In this document: positions 22,582 to 30,918 of the stretch, piece after piece | Position numbering within the stretch: position 1 is the first letter of the stretch | Layout: every line of letters begins with the position of its first letter | Assembly: GCA_034180345.1 (NCBI GenBank) | Contig: JAXFOQ010000039.1 | Span: 1 to 37,633, forward strand | DNA: 37,633 nt | Reading direction: 5' to 3' | Source of the DNA: RGIG5681 sp034180345 | GTDB lineage: Bacteria; Bacillota_I; Bacilli_A; Erysipelotrichales; Erysipelotrichaceae | The notes under the pieces: generated by a model | The model's database searches: none | Told to the model about the DNA's origin: nothing | Seen by the model: only the letters and a program-made list of their open reading frames with translations | Program-made: the position numbers and the translations under genes

Positions 22582-23514
22582 ATGAAAAAAATAGTTGTAA
22601 TTGGCGGTGGCCATGGCTCAGCTAAAATTGCTAGAGGTCTTAAAAAATATCCTGATGTGAAAACAACCTTTATTATCAGTGTTGCAGATAATGGTGGTAG
22701 TACTGGTAAATTGCGAAAAATGTATAATATTCCTGCCATGGGTGATATTCGTAATGTGATGATTGCCCTTTCTGAAGACGAGAATATTTTTACACAATTA
22801 ATGGACTATCGCTTTGAGATGATTGATAATCATAATCTTGGTAATTTAGTTATCGCTGCCCTTAGTAATATCACCAATAATTTTAATGATTCAATTAAAT
22901 TGTTGGCAAAGATACTTAGAATTAAAGGTGATATTTATCCATCTACTGATGAAATTGTTGATATTTATGCGCGTATGGATGATGATACGATCGTTAAGGG
23001 GGAGGCTAATATCCCTAGTTTTACCCATCAAATTAAAGAGGTATTTTATGATCATCAAATTGAAGCTTCTAAGGAGGCGGTTGATGCTATTATGGAGGCG
23101 GATTTAGTGGTCTATGGTATTGGTAGTTTATATACTTCAATCATTCCTAACACTATTATTGATGGTATCCATCAAGCATTGAATAAAACCAAGGCTTTAA
23201 AAATATATTTTTGTAACTGCATGACTCAAAGTAACGAAACCTTTAATTATGAGGTCAAAGATCATGTTGAGGCCTTAATTAAACATGGCGGGGTTATTGA
23301 TTATGTTATTACCCACAGCGATAAGATTCCACCAAAGATTCTTGATAAGTATATCAAGATGGATCAACAGGAAGTCATTGAAAAGACTAAGATTAAACAA
23401 AGGATCTTGCGCTATGAGCTTTTAGAATTTGACAATGATTTAATCAGGCATAACAGTGATAAAATTGCCAAGGCAATTATGGAGATAATGGATAACAATG
23501 TCATTTTCAACTGA
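22582..23514 (+). CDS. glmR: GlmR (YvcK/CofD-like), regulator of amino-sugar precursor supply
   Basis: The 310-residue Rossmann-like protein begins KKIVVIGGGHGSAKIARGL and has ADNGGSTGKLR, GDIRNVM, NHNLGNLVIAAL and GIGSLYTSIIPN, all typical of the YvcK family. In Bacillus, GlmR stimulates GlmS and binds UDP-GlcNAc, balancing wall precursor synthesis. The start at ATG 22582 gives the usual N terminus; it is one base beyond the rapZ stop with no clear ribosome-binding site. The end overlaps whiA by 17 bp. Confidence 0.93.
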   Translation: MKKIVVIGGGHGSAKIARGLKKYPDVKTTFIISVADNGGSTGKLRKMYNIPAMGDIRNVMIALSEDENIFTQLMDYRFEMIDNHNLGNLVIAALSNITNNFNDSIKLLAKILRIKGDIYPSTDEIVDIYARMDDDTIVKGEANIPSFTHQIKEVFYDHQIEASKEAVDAIMEADLVVYGIGSLYTSIIPNTIIDGIHQALNKTKALKIYFCNCMTQSNETFNYEVKDHVEALIKHGGVIDYVITHSDKIPPKILDKYIKMDQQEVIEKTKIKQRILRYELLEFDNDLIRHNSDKIAKAIMEIMDNNVIFN

Positions 23515-24439
23515 TATTAAAAAAGAAATAACCACCTCAGAAGATAAAGACTGTTGTAAGAAAGCTCAACTGACTGCTCTTTTACAGATGTATGGGCATA
23601 TTAAAATTAGTAATCGTCAACAGATATTAATTTTTAAAAGTGAGAATATTCTCGCTACGAAAACACTTAAAATTCTATTTAAAGATGTTTTAAATCTTAA
23701 GACGACTCAGAAGATGTTAAGAAAATCGACTCTTAAAAAGAATTTAATCTTTGAAAATGAGGTTGAGGGTAACTACCTTGAAATTTATGAAGCATTGGGT
23801 CTATATTCTAAGACCAGGGGTTTTTTGGAATATCCTAGCTATAACATTGTTCAAAAGGATTGTTGTGCTAAAAGCTATCTCAGTGGAATTTTCTTGGCCT
23901 ATGGTTCATGTAATCGACCAGAAAGTACTGCCTATCATCTGGAGATGAGTGTCGAAAACTTGGCCTTGGCTCAATTTGTAGTTAAGCTTTTGAATCGTTT
24001 TAATCTTGATGGTAAAATTATCAAGAGGCGTAGTCGCTATGTGGTATATCTTAAAAAATCAGATCAGATTAGTGATTTTCTAAAAATGATCAAGGCTCCA
24101 CAATCAATGTTGTTGTTTGAGGAGGTTAGAATGGAGCGCGATTTACTACATAGTTGTATCAGAATTAATAATTGTGATATTGCGAATGCGGTTAAGAGCC
24201 TTGAAAAAGCCAATCTTCAGACAATGGAGGCTAAGGCGATTAAAGAGAAGATTAGTGATGATGAATTAAACGATAAACTTTTAAAGGTTATTGATTTAAG
24301 GATTAAATATCCTGAGCATAGTCTAAAAGAACTAGTGGAAGCCTATTCTTTGGAGTATCATGAAGCAATTTCCAAGAGTGGTTTAAGACATCGTTTTGAT
24401 AAAATTAGTGAAATTTTTAGGAGTATTAAAAATGTATAA
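23498..24439 (+). CDS. whiA: DNA-binding protein WhiA
   Basis: The 313-residue protein has an N-terminal WhiA/homing-endonuclease-like fold (SFSTDIKKEIT, DCCAKSYLSGIFLAYGSCNRPES) and a C-terminal HTH (DLRIKYPEHSLKELVEAY, KSGLRHRFDKI). In sporulators it is a sporulation regulator; in other Firmicutes it influences cell division and chromosome segregation. It starts inside the 3' end of glmR and overlaps the following gene by 8 bp. Confidence 0.94.
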   Translation: MSFSTDIKKEITTSEDKDCCKKAQLTALLQMYGHIKISNRQQILIFKSENILATKTLKILFKDVLNLKTTQKMLRKSTLKKNLIFENEVEGNYLEIYEALGLYSKTRGFLEYPSYNIVQKDCCAKSYLSGIFLAYGSCNRPESTAYHLEMSVENLALAQFVVKLLNRFNLDGKIIKRRSRYVVYLKKSDQISDFLKMIKAPQSMLLFEEVRMERDLLHSCIRINNCDIANAVKSLEKANLQTMEAKAIKEKISDDELNDKLLKVIDLRIKYPEHSLKELVEAYSLEYHEAISKSGLRHRFDKISEIFRSIKNV

Positions 24440-24698
24440 ACAATCGAATTATTTAACCCTATTAGTTGGTCTGATATTATTTATTATATTATGGCCAATT
24501 ATCAAATGGCTGGTATTAATTGTGGTAGCAGTTGTGGTATCGGTGATGCTTTATTTTAGATATAAGTATTATAAGGCTAGACAAAAAATTGAAGAACAAT
24601 ACCAAAAAGCTGTGGAACAACCCTTCCATGATTGCGAACAACCTTTAAATGATGATGCAATTGATGTAAGTTTTAAAGAAAAGGAAATTGATGAATAA
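24432..24698 (+). CDS. Small membrane protein of unknown function
   Basis: The 88-residue protein has two adjacent hydrophobic stretches (about 7-27 and 28-45: TLLVGLILFIILWPIIKWLV then VVAVVVSVMLYF). A charged cytoplasmic tail with KARQKIEEQYQKAVEQ, a possible short coiled coil, ends in an acidic segment. I know no family. AGGAG precedes ATG 24432, which I chose over the upstream in-frame ATG inside whiA. It overlaps whiA and the next gene by 8 bases each, so it is firmly in the operon. Confidence 0.75.
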   Translation: MYKQSNYLTLLVGLILFIILWPIIKWLVLIVVAVVVSVMLYFRYKYYKARQKIEEQYQKAVEQPFHDCEQPLNDDAIDVSFKEKEIDE

Positions 24699-25593
24699 AC
24701 CGATATTCAAAAAGCTGGAACTTGCGGATATTGAGATCATTAAGCCCTATCTTTTAAATAATTGTTGTCGTATTACTGATTGGAGTGTTGGTGGTATTTT
24801 ACTGTGGCGTGATTTATATAATATTGAATATGTTATTTATCAGAAAACATTGGTTTTAAAAATCAAGTATTACTGCAAATGTACGGCCTTCAGCATTATG
24901 TGTGATGAATATAATCATGATGTTATGGAATTTATTAAAGAATATTGTGCTGACAATCATTTACCACTGATTATTTGTTTGATTGATCGTTGTTTATTAG
25001 GTAAGTTGGAAAGTCTGGAACAATTATTATATATCAAGGAAGAAAGAGCGTTTTTTGACTATCTTTATTTAACAGAGGATCTTCAAAATTATCGGGGTAA
25101 AAAGTACCAAACTCAAAGAAATCATGTCAACAGTTTTAAAAAACTTAACTATCGAGTAGAAAAGTGGCATCAAGATCAATATTTAGAGGTTATCGCTTTC
25201 TTGGATCGATATTATAAAGATAAGGAATTAAATACAGCTTATCTCTTGGAAGAAAAACATAAGACTTATGAGGCCTTTATTCAAGATGATTACTATCATT
25301 TTGAAGGGGTATTAGTTTATGTTGATGAACAATTATGTGGGGTAGCACTGGGTGAAAGTATCAATGATACTTCTTATCAACATATTGAAAAGGCTCTTGA
25401 TGGTTATCCGGGTATTTATCCTTTTATTGCCCAACAATATGCTTTACAATATGGGGTAGATAAGGTTAAATATATTAACCGTGAAGATGATAATGGTGAT
25501 TTGGGTCTGAGATATTCTAAGAATAAATATCGTCCAATATCATTATTAAATAAGTACACAGTTGAGGTAAGCAATGATAAGACGAGCGAATAA
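24691..25593 (+). CDS. DUF2156 protein (phosphatidylglycerol lysyltransferase C-terminal-like)
   Basis: The 300-residue double-GNAT-fold protein matches the DUF2156 pattern: FFDYLYLTEDLQNYRGKKY, then QRNHVNSFKKLNYRVEKW, EGVLVYVDEQLCGVALGE, and YINREDDNGDLGLRYSKNKY near the end. It has no membrane helices, unlike full MprF. Relatives are soluble acyl- or aminoacyl-transferases with uncertain substrates. ATG 24691 has AAGGAA just upstream. It overlaps the GNAT gene downstream by 20 bp. Confidence 0.82.
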   Translation: MNKPIFKKLELADIEIIKPYLLNNCCRITDWSVGGILLWRDLYNIEYVIYQKTLVLKIKYYCKCTAFSIMCDEYNHDVMEFIKEYCADNHLPLIICLIDRCLLGKLESLEQLLYIKEERAFFDYLYLTEDLQNYRGKKYQTQRNHVNSFKKLNYRVEKWHQDQYLEVIAFLDRYYKDKELNTAYLLEEKHKTYEAFIQDDYYHFEGVLVYVDEQLCGVALGESINDTSYQHIEKALDGYPGIYPFIAQQYALQYGVDKVKYINREDDNGDLGLRYSKNKYRPISLLNKYTVEVSNDKTSE

Positions 25594-26461
25594 GCAGGAT
25601 AAATTAATTTTTCAAAAAATATGGAATGAATACTTCGCCTTTGATGATGAAGGTTTTAATGATTATTTTTTTGAAGAAGAATTTGATCGTGGTGAACATT
25701 ATCTTATCGAAGAAAATAACGAAGTAATAACCATTGCTTCATTGTATCCGTTGACAATTAAGCTAAATAATAAGTTGATTAAGACCAGTTTGATCAGCGG
25801 GGTAGCTACCTTAGAACAGTATCGCCACCGTGGTTATATGAAGGTTTTGATGCAGAAAATTTTATCTTTACAAGCATATCGCGAATTATTTACGATGATT
25901 GAAGCCTATGACCATCATATATATGAGTCATTGGGTTTTAAGCCAATATATAAGCGTAAGTGCCTTAAAATTAAGCATAATAATTATCGCTGTCATTATC
26001 CGCTACAAGAGGTTGAAGCTGAAAAATTATTGATGGTCTATGGGCAATTTATGAAACGCTTTAATGGTTTTAAATTAAGACAATTAGTAGATTTTGAGCG
26101 TTTAATTACCAAGGCAAAATATGAAAATAGTAAATTTTTACTCGTTGGAAATGAGAGTGATAACTATGGTTATTGTATCTATAAATTATATGATGATAAA
26201 GTTAAGATTGAGGAGATTATCTACCTTAATAAACAGGCGTTGGAAACTATGCTTTCATATTTTAAAAATCAATCATTGATTGAATTATATGTAAGCGAGG
26301 CAGAAAAACTGGAACGCTTTATTGATGGGGAATGCACCAGCTATGTTTATGGTTTGGTTAGGATTAATGATTATCAGTTATTGGATAGATTGTTTGATGG
26401 TAAAATTAAGGATATTGATGATCTTTTTAAAGGGCCGTTATGGTTTTGTGAGGATTATTAA
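25574..26461 (+). CDS. GNAT-family N-acetyltransferase (Eis-like N-terminal domain)
   Basis: The 295-residue protein has an acetyl-CoA-binding motif in the first 120 residues: SLISGVATLEQYRHRGYMKVLMQKIL, with R/Q-x-x-G-x-M/L. Its domain order recalls Eis-type acetyltransferases (N-terminal GNAT, then a second degenerate fold). The substrate is unknown. It is translationally coupled to the DUF2156 gene; the pair may modify the same type of target. Confidence 0.82.
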   Translation: MIRRANKQDKLIFQKIWNEYFAFDDEGFNDYFFEEEFDRGEHYLIEENNEVITIASLYPLTIKLNNKLIKTSLISGVATLEQYRHRGYMKVLMQKILSLQAYRELFTMIEAYDHHIYESLGFKPIYKRKCLKIKHNNYRCHYPLQEVEAEKLLMVYGQFMKRFNGFKLRQLVDFERLITKAKYENSKFLLVGNESDNYGYCIYKLYDDKVKIEEIIYLNKQALETMLSYFKNQSLIELYVSEAEKLERFIDGECTSYVYGLVRINDYQLLDRLFDGKIKDIDDLFKGPLWFCEDY

Positions 26462-26485
26462 TTTAGTATAGTAATAAAGGGTGAA

Positions 26486-27283
26486 ATGATGAAGGAAATA
26501 GTGATACATAGTTTTGAAGAACTACAACAATTAGTATTTGATAATTGTTACGATGAAAAAATTGGTCGATACCGTAATGAATTTGTTTATCGTGGGGTTT
26601 TTGATGCGGATTTTAAATTAAAGAGTAAGCTCCAAAGAATATGTAGTCATGATTTGACACTTGAAGACAGTATTATTAGAAATTTTATTAAATATGGCTA
26701 TGCTGAACTTGGAGAAACACAATCAATTTATCAAAAATTAGCTTTAGGGCAACATCATGGCCTTCCTACTAGACTTTTAGATTGGTCATATAGTCCACTG
26801 GTAGCTGCACATTTTGCAACACAGGACATTGATAAATACGATGTTGATGGAGCTATATATTGCCTTGATGTTTCAAAGATTAATCGTTATTTACCATCAA
26901 AGCTCCAAGCCTATCTTAAACAAAATCGCACACAGTTTTTTTCAGTGGCTAGCTTAGATCGTTTTTTTCCAACTTTAGATGATTTGCGGGTTTATAGTAA
27001 AGAACCCTTCTTCTTATTTTTTGAACCAGCCTCACAAAGTGATCGCATTCGTAATCAGTATGCCTTGTTCAGTTTAGTTAGTGATACTAATTATTTGGTT
27101 AATGATTTGATTCCTGATGATATTGGGGATGATGTTTTTTATAAGATTATTATTCCAAAAGAGGTTAAATTAGAAATTAGAGATAAATTAGACTATATTA
27201 ATATTTCTGAGCGTTTTATCTTTGCTGATCTTGATGGTGTATGTAGTTGGATTACCAGAAGATATGCCAAATTAGGAAAATAA
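26486..27283 (+). CDS. FRG domain-containing protein
   Basis: The 265-residue protein carries the FRG motif that names the domain: EFVYRGVFDADFKLKSKLQRI near residue 30, and LALGQHHGLPTRLLDWSYSPLVAAHFAT near 87-115. The rest (IYCLDVSKI, IRNQYALFSL) matches whole-length FRG proteins. Molecular function is unknown; such proteins occur in mobile or defence settings and are suspected ADP-ribosyltransferase relatives. AAAGGGTG lies ahead of ATG 26486 (a second ATG follows at once). It lies 24 bp after the GNAT gene and may be its operon partner. Confidence 0.85.
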   Translation: MMKEIVIHSFEELQQLVFDNCYDEKIGRYRNEFVYRGVFDADFKLKSKLQRICSHDLTLEDSIIRNFIKYGYAELGETQSIYQKLALGQHHGLPTRLLDWSYSPLVAAHFATQDIDKYDVDGAIYCLDVSKINRYLPSKLQAYLKQNRTQFFSVASLDRFFPTLDDLRVYSKEPFFLFFEPASQSDRIRNQYALFSLVSDTNYLVNDLIPDDIGDDVFYKIIIPKEVKLEIRDKLDYINISERFIFADLDGVCSWITRRYAKLGK

Positions 27284-27352
27284 TTTTATTGGCTATAATG
27301 TAAAGTTAATTTAATCTAATACATACAACCCTCGTTTTTAAATAAGATTACT

Positions 27353-27358
27353 TATAAT
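27353..27358 (+). promoter_or_regulatory. -10 box of the transcript with the structured leader
   Basis: TATAAT, with no convincing -35. Transcription from about 27365 would give a leader containing a small hairpin (ATACT-CAA-AGTAT), a perfect AAAGGAGG ribosome-binding site, the 10-codon ORF and the 16-bp inverted repeat, before the 72-residue ORF. Confidence 0.5.
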
Positions 27359-27394
27359 GAAATCATAAAAAGATACTCAAAGTATAAAAGGAGG

Positions 27395-27431
27395 TATATA
27401 TTATGAAGATTAAATATCTTCATAATATATA
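27395..27431 (+). repeat. Perfect 16-bp inverted repeat over the start of a tiny ORF
   Basis: Arms 27395-27410 and 27416-27431 are exact complements, separated by TAAAT. The arms include the ATG 27403 and begin just after the AAAGGAGG ribosome-binding site. In RNA the hairpin would hide the start codon; as DNA it is also a large dyad that a dimeric regulator could bind. No T-tail follows, so it is not a terminator. Confidence 0.8.
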
Positions 27432-27435
27432 TTGA
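27403..27435 (+). CDS. Possible 10-residue leader peptide MKIKYLHNIY
   Basis: ATG 27403 follows a perfect AAAGGAGG at 8 bases and opens a 10-codon frame ending at TGA 27433-27435. It lies inside a perfect hairpin, 60 bp ahead of the next ORF. The layout resembles translation-attenuation leaders of antibiotic-resistance and ABC-transporter genes. It is too short for coding statistics, so translation is an inference. Confidence 0.4.
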   Translation: MKIKYLHNIY

Positions 27436-27494
27436 AGGCATAAGACCTCATTTATATACATATTTTAATAATTATTAGCACAGAGAGGGAGGAT

Positions 27495-27713
27495 ATGAAG
27501 AAGTTTTTAACATTTATTAAAAGAATATCACTATATATTGCTCTATTTATAAATTTATTTATACAAGATAATTTTATAAGAGCTTACATTTTTTTGACGC
27601 ATTTGCTTGTGTGTATGGTTTATGATTTTTTTATAAAAAAGATTATAAAAGTTTGTTCTTATATAGTATCTTTTTTTGTTGTAATCGTAGCAGTAAAATT
27701 TATGCAAAAATAG
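27495..27713 (+). CDS. Small hydrophobic protein of unknown function
   Basis: The 72-residue, very hydrophobic protein has two to three potential membrane helices (about 8-25, 27-45, 52-68) and a basic character (many Lys). No family is recognised. GGGAGGA precedes the ATG, which supports translation. It follows the structured leader and lies 121 bp ahead of the exporter operon. A hairpin, GGTTAT-CACAA-ATAACC (27734-27750), follows it without a T-run. It might be a membrane peptide linked to the exporter. Confidence 0.6.
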   Translation: MKKFLTFIKRISLYIALFINLFIQDNFIRAYIFLTHLLVCMVYDFFIKKIIKVCSYIVSFFVVIVAVKFMQK

Positions 27714-27784
27714 TAAATTTATAAACAAAAATAGGTTATCACAAATAACCACCAATAGCCAAAATGTCCTTGTTCAATTTTTTA

Positions 27785-27814
27785 TTTTCAGTTAAAAATA
27801 ATCTATGTTATAAT
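27785..27814 (+). promoter_or_regulatory. Promoter of the ABC exporter operon
   Basis: Extended -10 TGTTATAAT (TATAAT 27809-27814), possible -35 TTTTCA (27785-27790), then a short leader with AAGGAG before ATG 27835. Confidence 0.65.
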
Positions 27815-27834
27815 CTGGACAAACAAGGAGTATT

Positions 27835-28905
27835 ATGAAGAATAAAAAATATTTTGTGGTTGGTGGAATTGTGGTATTAGTAATAGTATTAATACTAATT
27901 ATATATTTTAGAAGGTCCTCTGATAACGAGTTTATCTATACGCAAAAGGTCAAAGAAATTATTAAAAATGATGATGATGACAATAGGTATGCTGGGGTTG
28001 TTGAAAATCAGGAAACTGTCGATATAAAAAAAGACAGCGATAAAACAATTGCTGAGCTTTATGTTGAAGTGGGAAGTGTTGTTGATAAGGGTGAGAAATT
28101 ATTTAGATACAATGACCGTGATGTTCAAAACAAAATTGCCAATGTTGAACTGGATATTGAAAATATAGTTAATGAAATAAATGCTTCTAAAGCTGAAATT
28201 GAAGCTTTAAAGGAAGGCAAGGACCCTGATAGAGATAATAAAATCAAAGAAGAACAAGTTAAGATTTCTAAAAATGAGTATGAGATTAGGCGTAAAGAAT
28301 TAGAAAAAACATCACTTAGTGAAGAGATTGATAATTTAACAGTAAAAGCCCCTAGAAAAGGTATTATTAAGACAATCAATACTGCTGAGGGTGAAGATTT
28401 ACCATATATCCAAATATCTGATGCTGGTAATGTGCGTATTAGAGGAAGTATTGATGAAAAATCATTATCGAAGATTAAGGTTAAACAAGAAGTAACAATT
28501 AAATCTCGTAATGATGAAACCAAGGCTTATAAAGGGGTGATTACCGCTATTCAGACACAACCTAAAAAACAGGAGGGTGAAAATGCCGATAAGATGTCAA
28601 CCTATCCTTTCTTTGTGAGTGTTGAAGATAAACATGAAATGTTGCTTGGTGAACATGTATATATTATTGGTCGGAAAAATATTGAACTTAAGGGTATTTG
28701 GCTAAGTCCTAATTATTTAAAGGTTGAAGGTGATCATAAGGGTCTTGTCTATCGTAAACAAAATAATAAAATTGTAGAAGTCAGCGTTGAAATTGGTAAA
28801 TTTAACGAAGAAGTAAACAAATATGAGATTGTTAAGGGCTTGGATTTAGAAGATGAAATCGCCCCTCTTATTCCTGAAGGAAAAGAAGGAATTGAGGCTT
28901 ACTGA
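27835..28905 (+). CDS. HlyD/YknX-type adaptor protein 1 of the ABC exporter
   Basis: The 356-residue protein has an N-terminal membrane anchor (6-25), a biotinyl-lipoyl-like half (ETVDIKKDSDKTIAELYVEVG...VVDKGEKLFRYNDRDV), a helical hairpin (about 100-160), the returning lipoyl half (DNLTVKAPRKGIIKTIN) and beta-barrel segments. In Gram-positives such proteins bridge the MacB-type permease and the cell surface. It is the first gene of a four-gene operon; its stop overlaps the ATPase start (TGATG). Confidence 0.88.
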   Translation: MKNKKYFVVGGIVVLVIVLILIIYFRRSSDNEFIYTQKVKEIIKNDDDDNRYAGVVENQETVDIKKDSDKTIAELYVEVGSVVDKGEKLFRYNDRDVQNKIANVELDIENIVNEINASKAEIEALKEGKDPDRDNKIKEEQVKISKNEYEIRRKELEKTSLSEEIDNLTVKAPRKGIIKTINTAEGEDLPYIQISDAGNVRIRGSIDEKSLSKIKVKQEVTIKSRNDETKAYKGVITAIQTQPKKQEGENADKMSTYPFFVSVEDKHEMLLGEHVYIIGRKNIELKGIWLSPNYLKVEGDHKGLVYRKQNNKIVEVSVEIGKFNEEVNKYEIVKGLDLEDEIAPLIPEGKEGIEAY

Positions 28906-29573
28906 TGATTATTGAATTAACAGGAATCAATAAAAGTTATGGACAGGGTGATAATAGTGTTCATATTTTAAAAGATATTAATTTAGCTATCCAAGAGGGT
29001 GAATATGTATCAATCATGGGACCTAGCGGTTCGGGAAAATCTACCTTGATGAATATTATTGGTTGTTTGGATAGCTATGATGAGGGTAGTTATTTTTTGG
29101 ATGGTAAGGATGTAAGTCATTTATCAGATGATGAAATGGCAGATATTCGTTTGAATAAGTTGGGATTTGTATTCCAAAATTTTGAATTACTACCATTTGA
29201 AACAGCCGTGGAAAATGTAGCATTACCGCTAGTTTATGCCAAGTGTTCTAAATTAGAACGCATAAAAAAAGCTTCAGAAATGCTTACTAAAGTAAATCTT
29301 GATAAACGGATTAATTTTTATCCTAATCAATTATCGGGTGGACAAAAACAACGGGTAGCTATTGCTCGGGCATTAATTAATCAACCCAGAATTATCTTGG
29401 CAGATGAACCAACAGGAGCCTTGGATCAGGCTTCAGGGAAGCAATTGATGGAATTATTTAAGCAGCTTAATGATCAAGGAATAACCATTGTGATGATTAC
29501 TCATGATTTGGATGTTGCTAGAAATGCCAAGCGGATTATTCGTATTGTTGATGGAAGGATAGCTGATGAATAA
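28905..29573 (+). CDS. MacB/LolD/YknY-type ABC transporter ATP-binding protein
   Basis: The 222-residue ATPase shows Walker A GPSGSGKST, Q-loop VFQNFELLP, signature LSGGQKQRVAIARAL, Walker B IILADEPTGALD and H-loop ITHD. It powers the permease at 30908. Overlapping starts and stops with both adaptor genes indicate tight co-translation. Confidence 0.96.
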   Translation: MIIELTGINKSYGQGDNSVHILKDINLAIQEGEYVSIMGPSGSGKSTLMNIIGCLDSYDEGSYFLDGKDVSHLSDDEMADIRLNKLGFVFQNFELLPFETAVENVALPLVYAKCSKLERIKKASEMLTKVNLDKRINFYPNQLSGGQKQRVAIARALINQPRIILADEPTGALDQASGKQLMELFKQLNDQGITIVMITHDLDVARNAKRIIRIVDGRIADE

Positions 29574-30918
29574 AAAGTATAAAATAACCATTGTTGTAGT
29601 ACTGACAATAATTCTTGGACTTGTTGGTATTTATAAAATTAATGAATTAAATAAGAAGATTGAAGTTAGTTTAGTCCTTGAACATAATTTGGCTAATATG
29701 GTTAATGATGATATTATTGCCGGTAATGTCATTGAAAGCAGTAAACAAATAATTCGAAAAGATAGCGGTCAAAAGATTGATACCATTTTTGTAAAAGAAA
29801 ACGATAAGGTCAATAAGGGTGATAAATTACTCGCCTATGATCTTGAAAGCATCAGAATTGCCTATGAAATCAAGAAACTGGATTTAGAGGAAATAAGTAC
29901 CAAGATGGATGGTATTAAAATAGCCTTGGAACAGCTATTAAATAATCGTCCAATACCACCTAAAAAAGCTAGACTTGAAGCAATTAATAGTGCAGAAAAC
30001 AATATTGATGAAACACATCCTAAGCGTTTTGTATTGATTGATGGTGATTATATTAAGGCTAAGGAATTAAAACAACTAAAATATCCTTTTATCAGTATAG
30101 AGTTAAGGGATGAAAACAATAACTTAATTGTTAAAAAGGTCTTTAATCAACATCATATAACTGAAATGAGTGATGAGGAAACAATATTTATTGGTAATAA
30201 TTACCAAGAAAAGGATGATCCTAATAAAAATATCATTCAAAAACAACGGGAATTGAAAAAAGAATTAGCTGATTTAAAAGTTGCTTATAAGCGGGCTGAA
30301 TTGGAAGTTAAAGATCTTGACAATAGTTTAGAAGATGGTGTTGTTTATGCTAAAAATGATGGTGTTATCCGCAATGTTAATAAGGATAATGTTTTAGAGT
30401 TACATTATGGATCTGGCACAGTTGTGCAAGCTCGACTTTCAGAATATCAATTTAAACAATTTAAAGTTAAACAAAAGGTTAGGGTAATATCATTAGAAAA
30501 TCAAAAAGAATATGAGGCCATTATTACTAAGATTGATAATTTCCCAGTTAAGGATGAGGGTTTTAATAATAATGTTTCTTACTATACTTTTACTGCTGAC
30601 ATTGATCAGGATGTCAATCTTTTAGAATTAAGTCCTGTTGAAATAAGGTTAATTGAAGAAAACGATCATAAAATCTATCTTGAAAATGCCTACATTAGAA
30701 GTGATGAGGGCGGAAGTTATGTTCTTAAAGATCGTGATGGTAAATTGGTTAAACAGTATGTTGAAATCGGCAAGAATGCTTCTATCTTCGCAACAGAAAT
30801 ATTATCGGGTTTAAGTGAGGAAGACTATATTGCTTTTCCTTATGGTGATGCCAAGGAGGGCTTAAAAACTAAAATTTCAGATGATGAATTTAAGGAGGAT
30901 ATTAAGAATGTTAGATAA
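29566..30918 (+). CDS. HlyD-type adaptor protein 2 of the ABC exporter
   Basis: The 450-residue protein has a membrane anchor (about 7-24), split lipoyl halves (IRKDSGQKIDTIFVKENDKV...NKGDKLLAYD and VVYAKNDGVIRNVNKDNV) and a long helical insert (about 100-250) interrupted by an extra non-helical region (about 130-220) that adaptor 1 lacks. It overlaps the ATPase end by 8 bp; GGAAGGA precedes the ATG. It shares only the fold with adaptor 1, so this is not a recent duplication. Confidence 0.85.
   Translation: MNKKYKITIVVVLTIILGLVGIYKINELNKKIEVSLVLEHNLANMVNDDIIAGNVIESSKQIIRKDSGQKIDTIFVKENDKVNKGDKLLAYDLESIRIAYEIKKLDLEEISTKMDGIKIALEQLLNNRPIPPKKARLEAINSAENNIDETHPKRFVLIDGDYIKAKELKQLKYPFISIELRDENNNLIVKKVFNQHHITEMSDEETIFIGNNYQEKDDPNKNIIQKQRELKKELADLKVAYKRAELEVKDLDNSLEDGVVYAKNDGVIRNVNKDNVLELHYGSGTVVQARLSEYQFKQFKVKQKVRVISLENQKEYEAIITKIDNFPVKDEGFNNNVSYYTFTADIDQDVNLLELSPVEIRLIEENDHKIYLENAYIRSDEGGSYVLKDRDGKLVKQYVEIGKNASIFATEILSGLSEEDYIAFPYGDAKEGLKTKISDDEFKEDIKNVR

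Noticed and set aside
27395..27713. Type I toxin-antitoxin locus
   Set aside because: The small membrane protein and hairpin prompted the idea, but 72 residues is long for such toxins and I see no convincing antisense promoter; the leader-peptide reading fits better.
28125..28523. 132-residue minus-strand ORF inside adaptor 1
   Set aside because: Ser/Leu/Ile-rich shadow of a Lys/Glu-rich coding region; no start signals.
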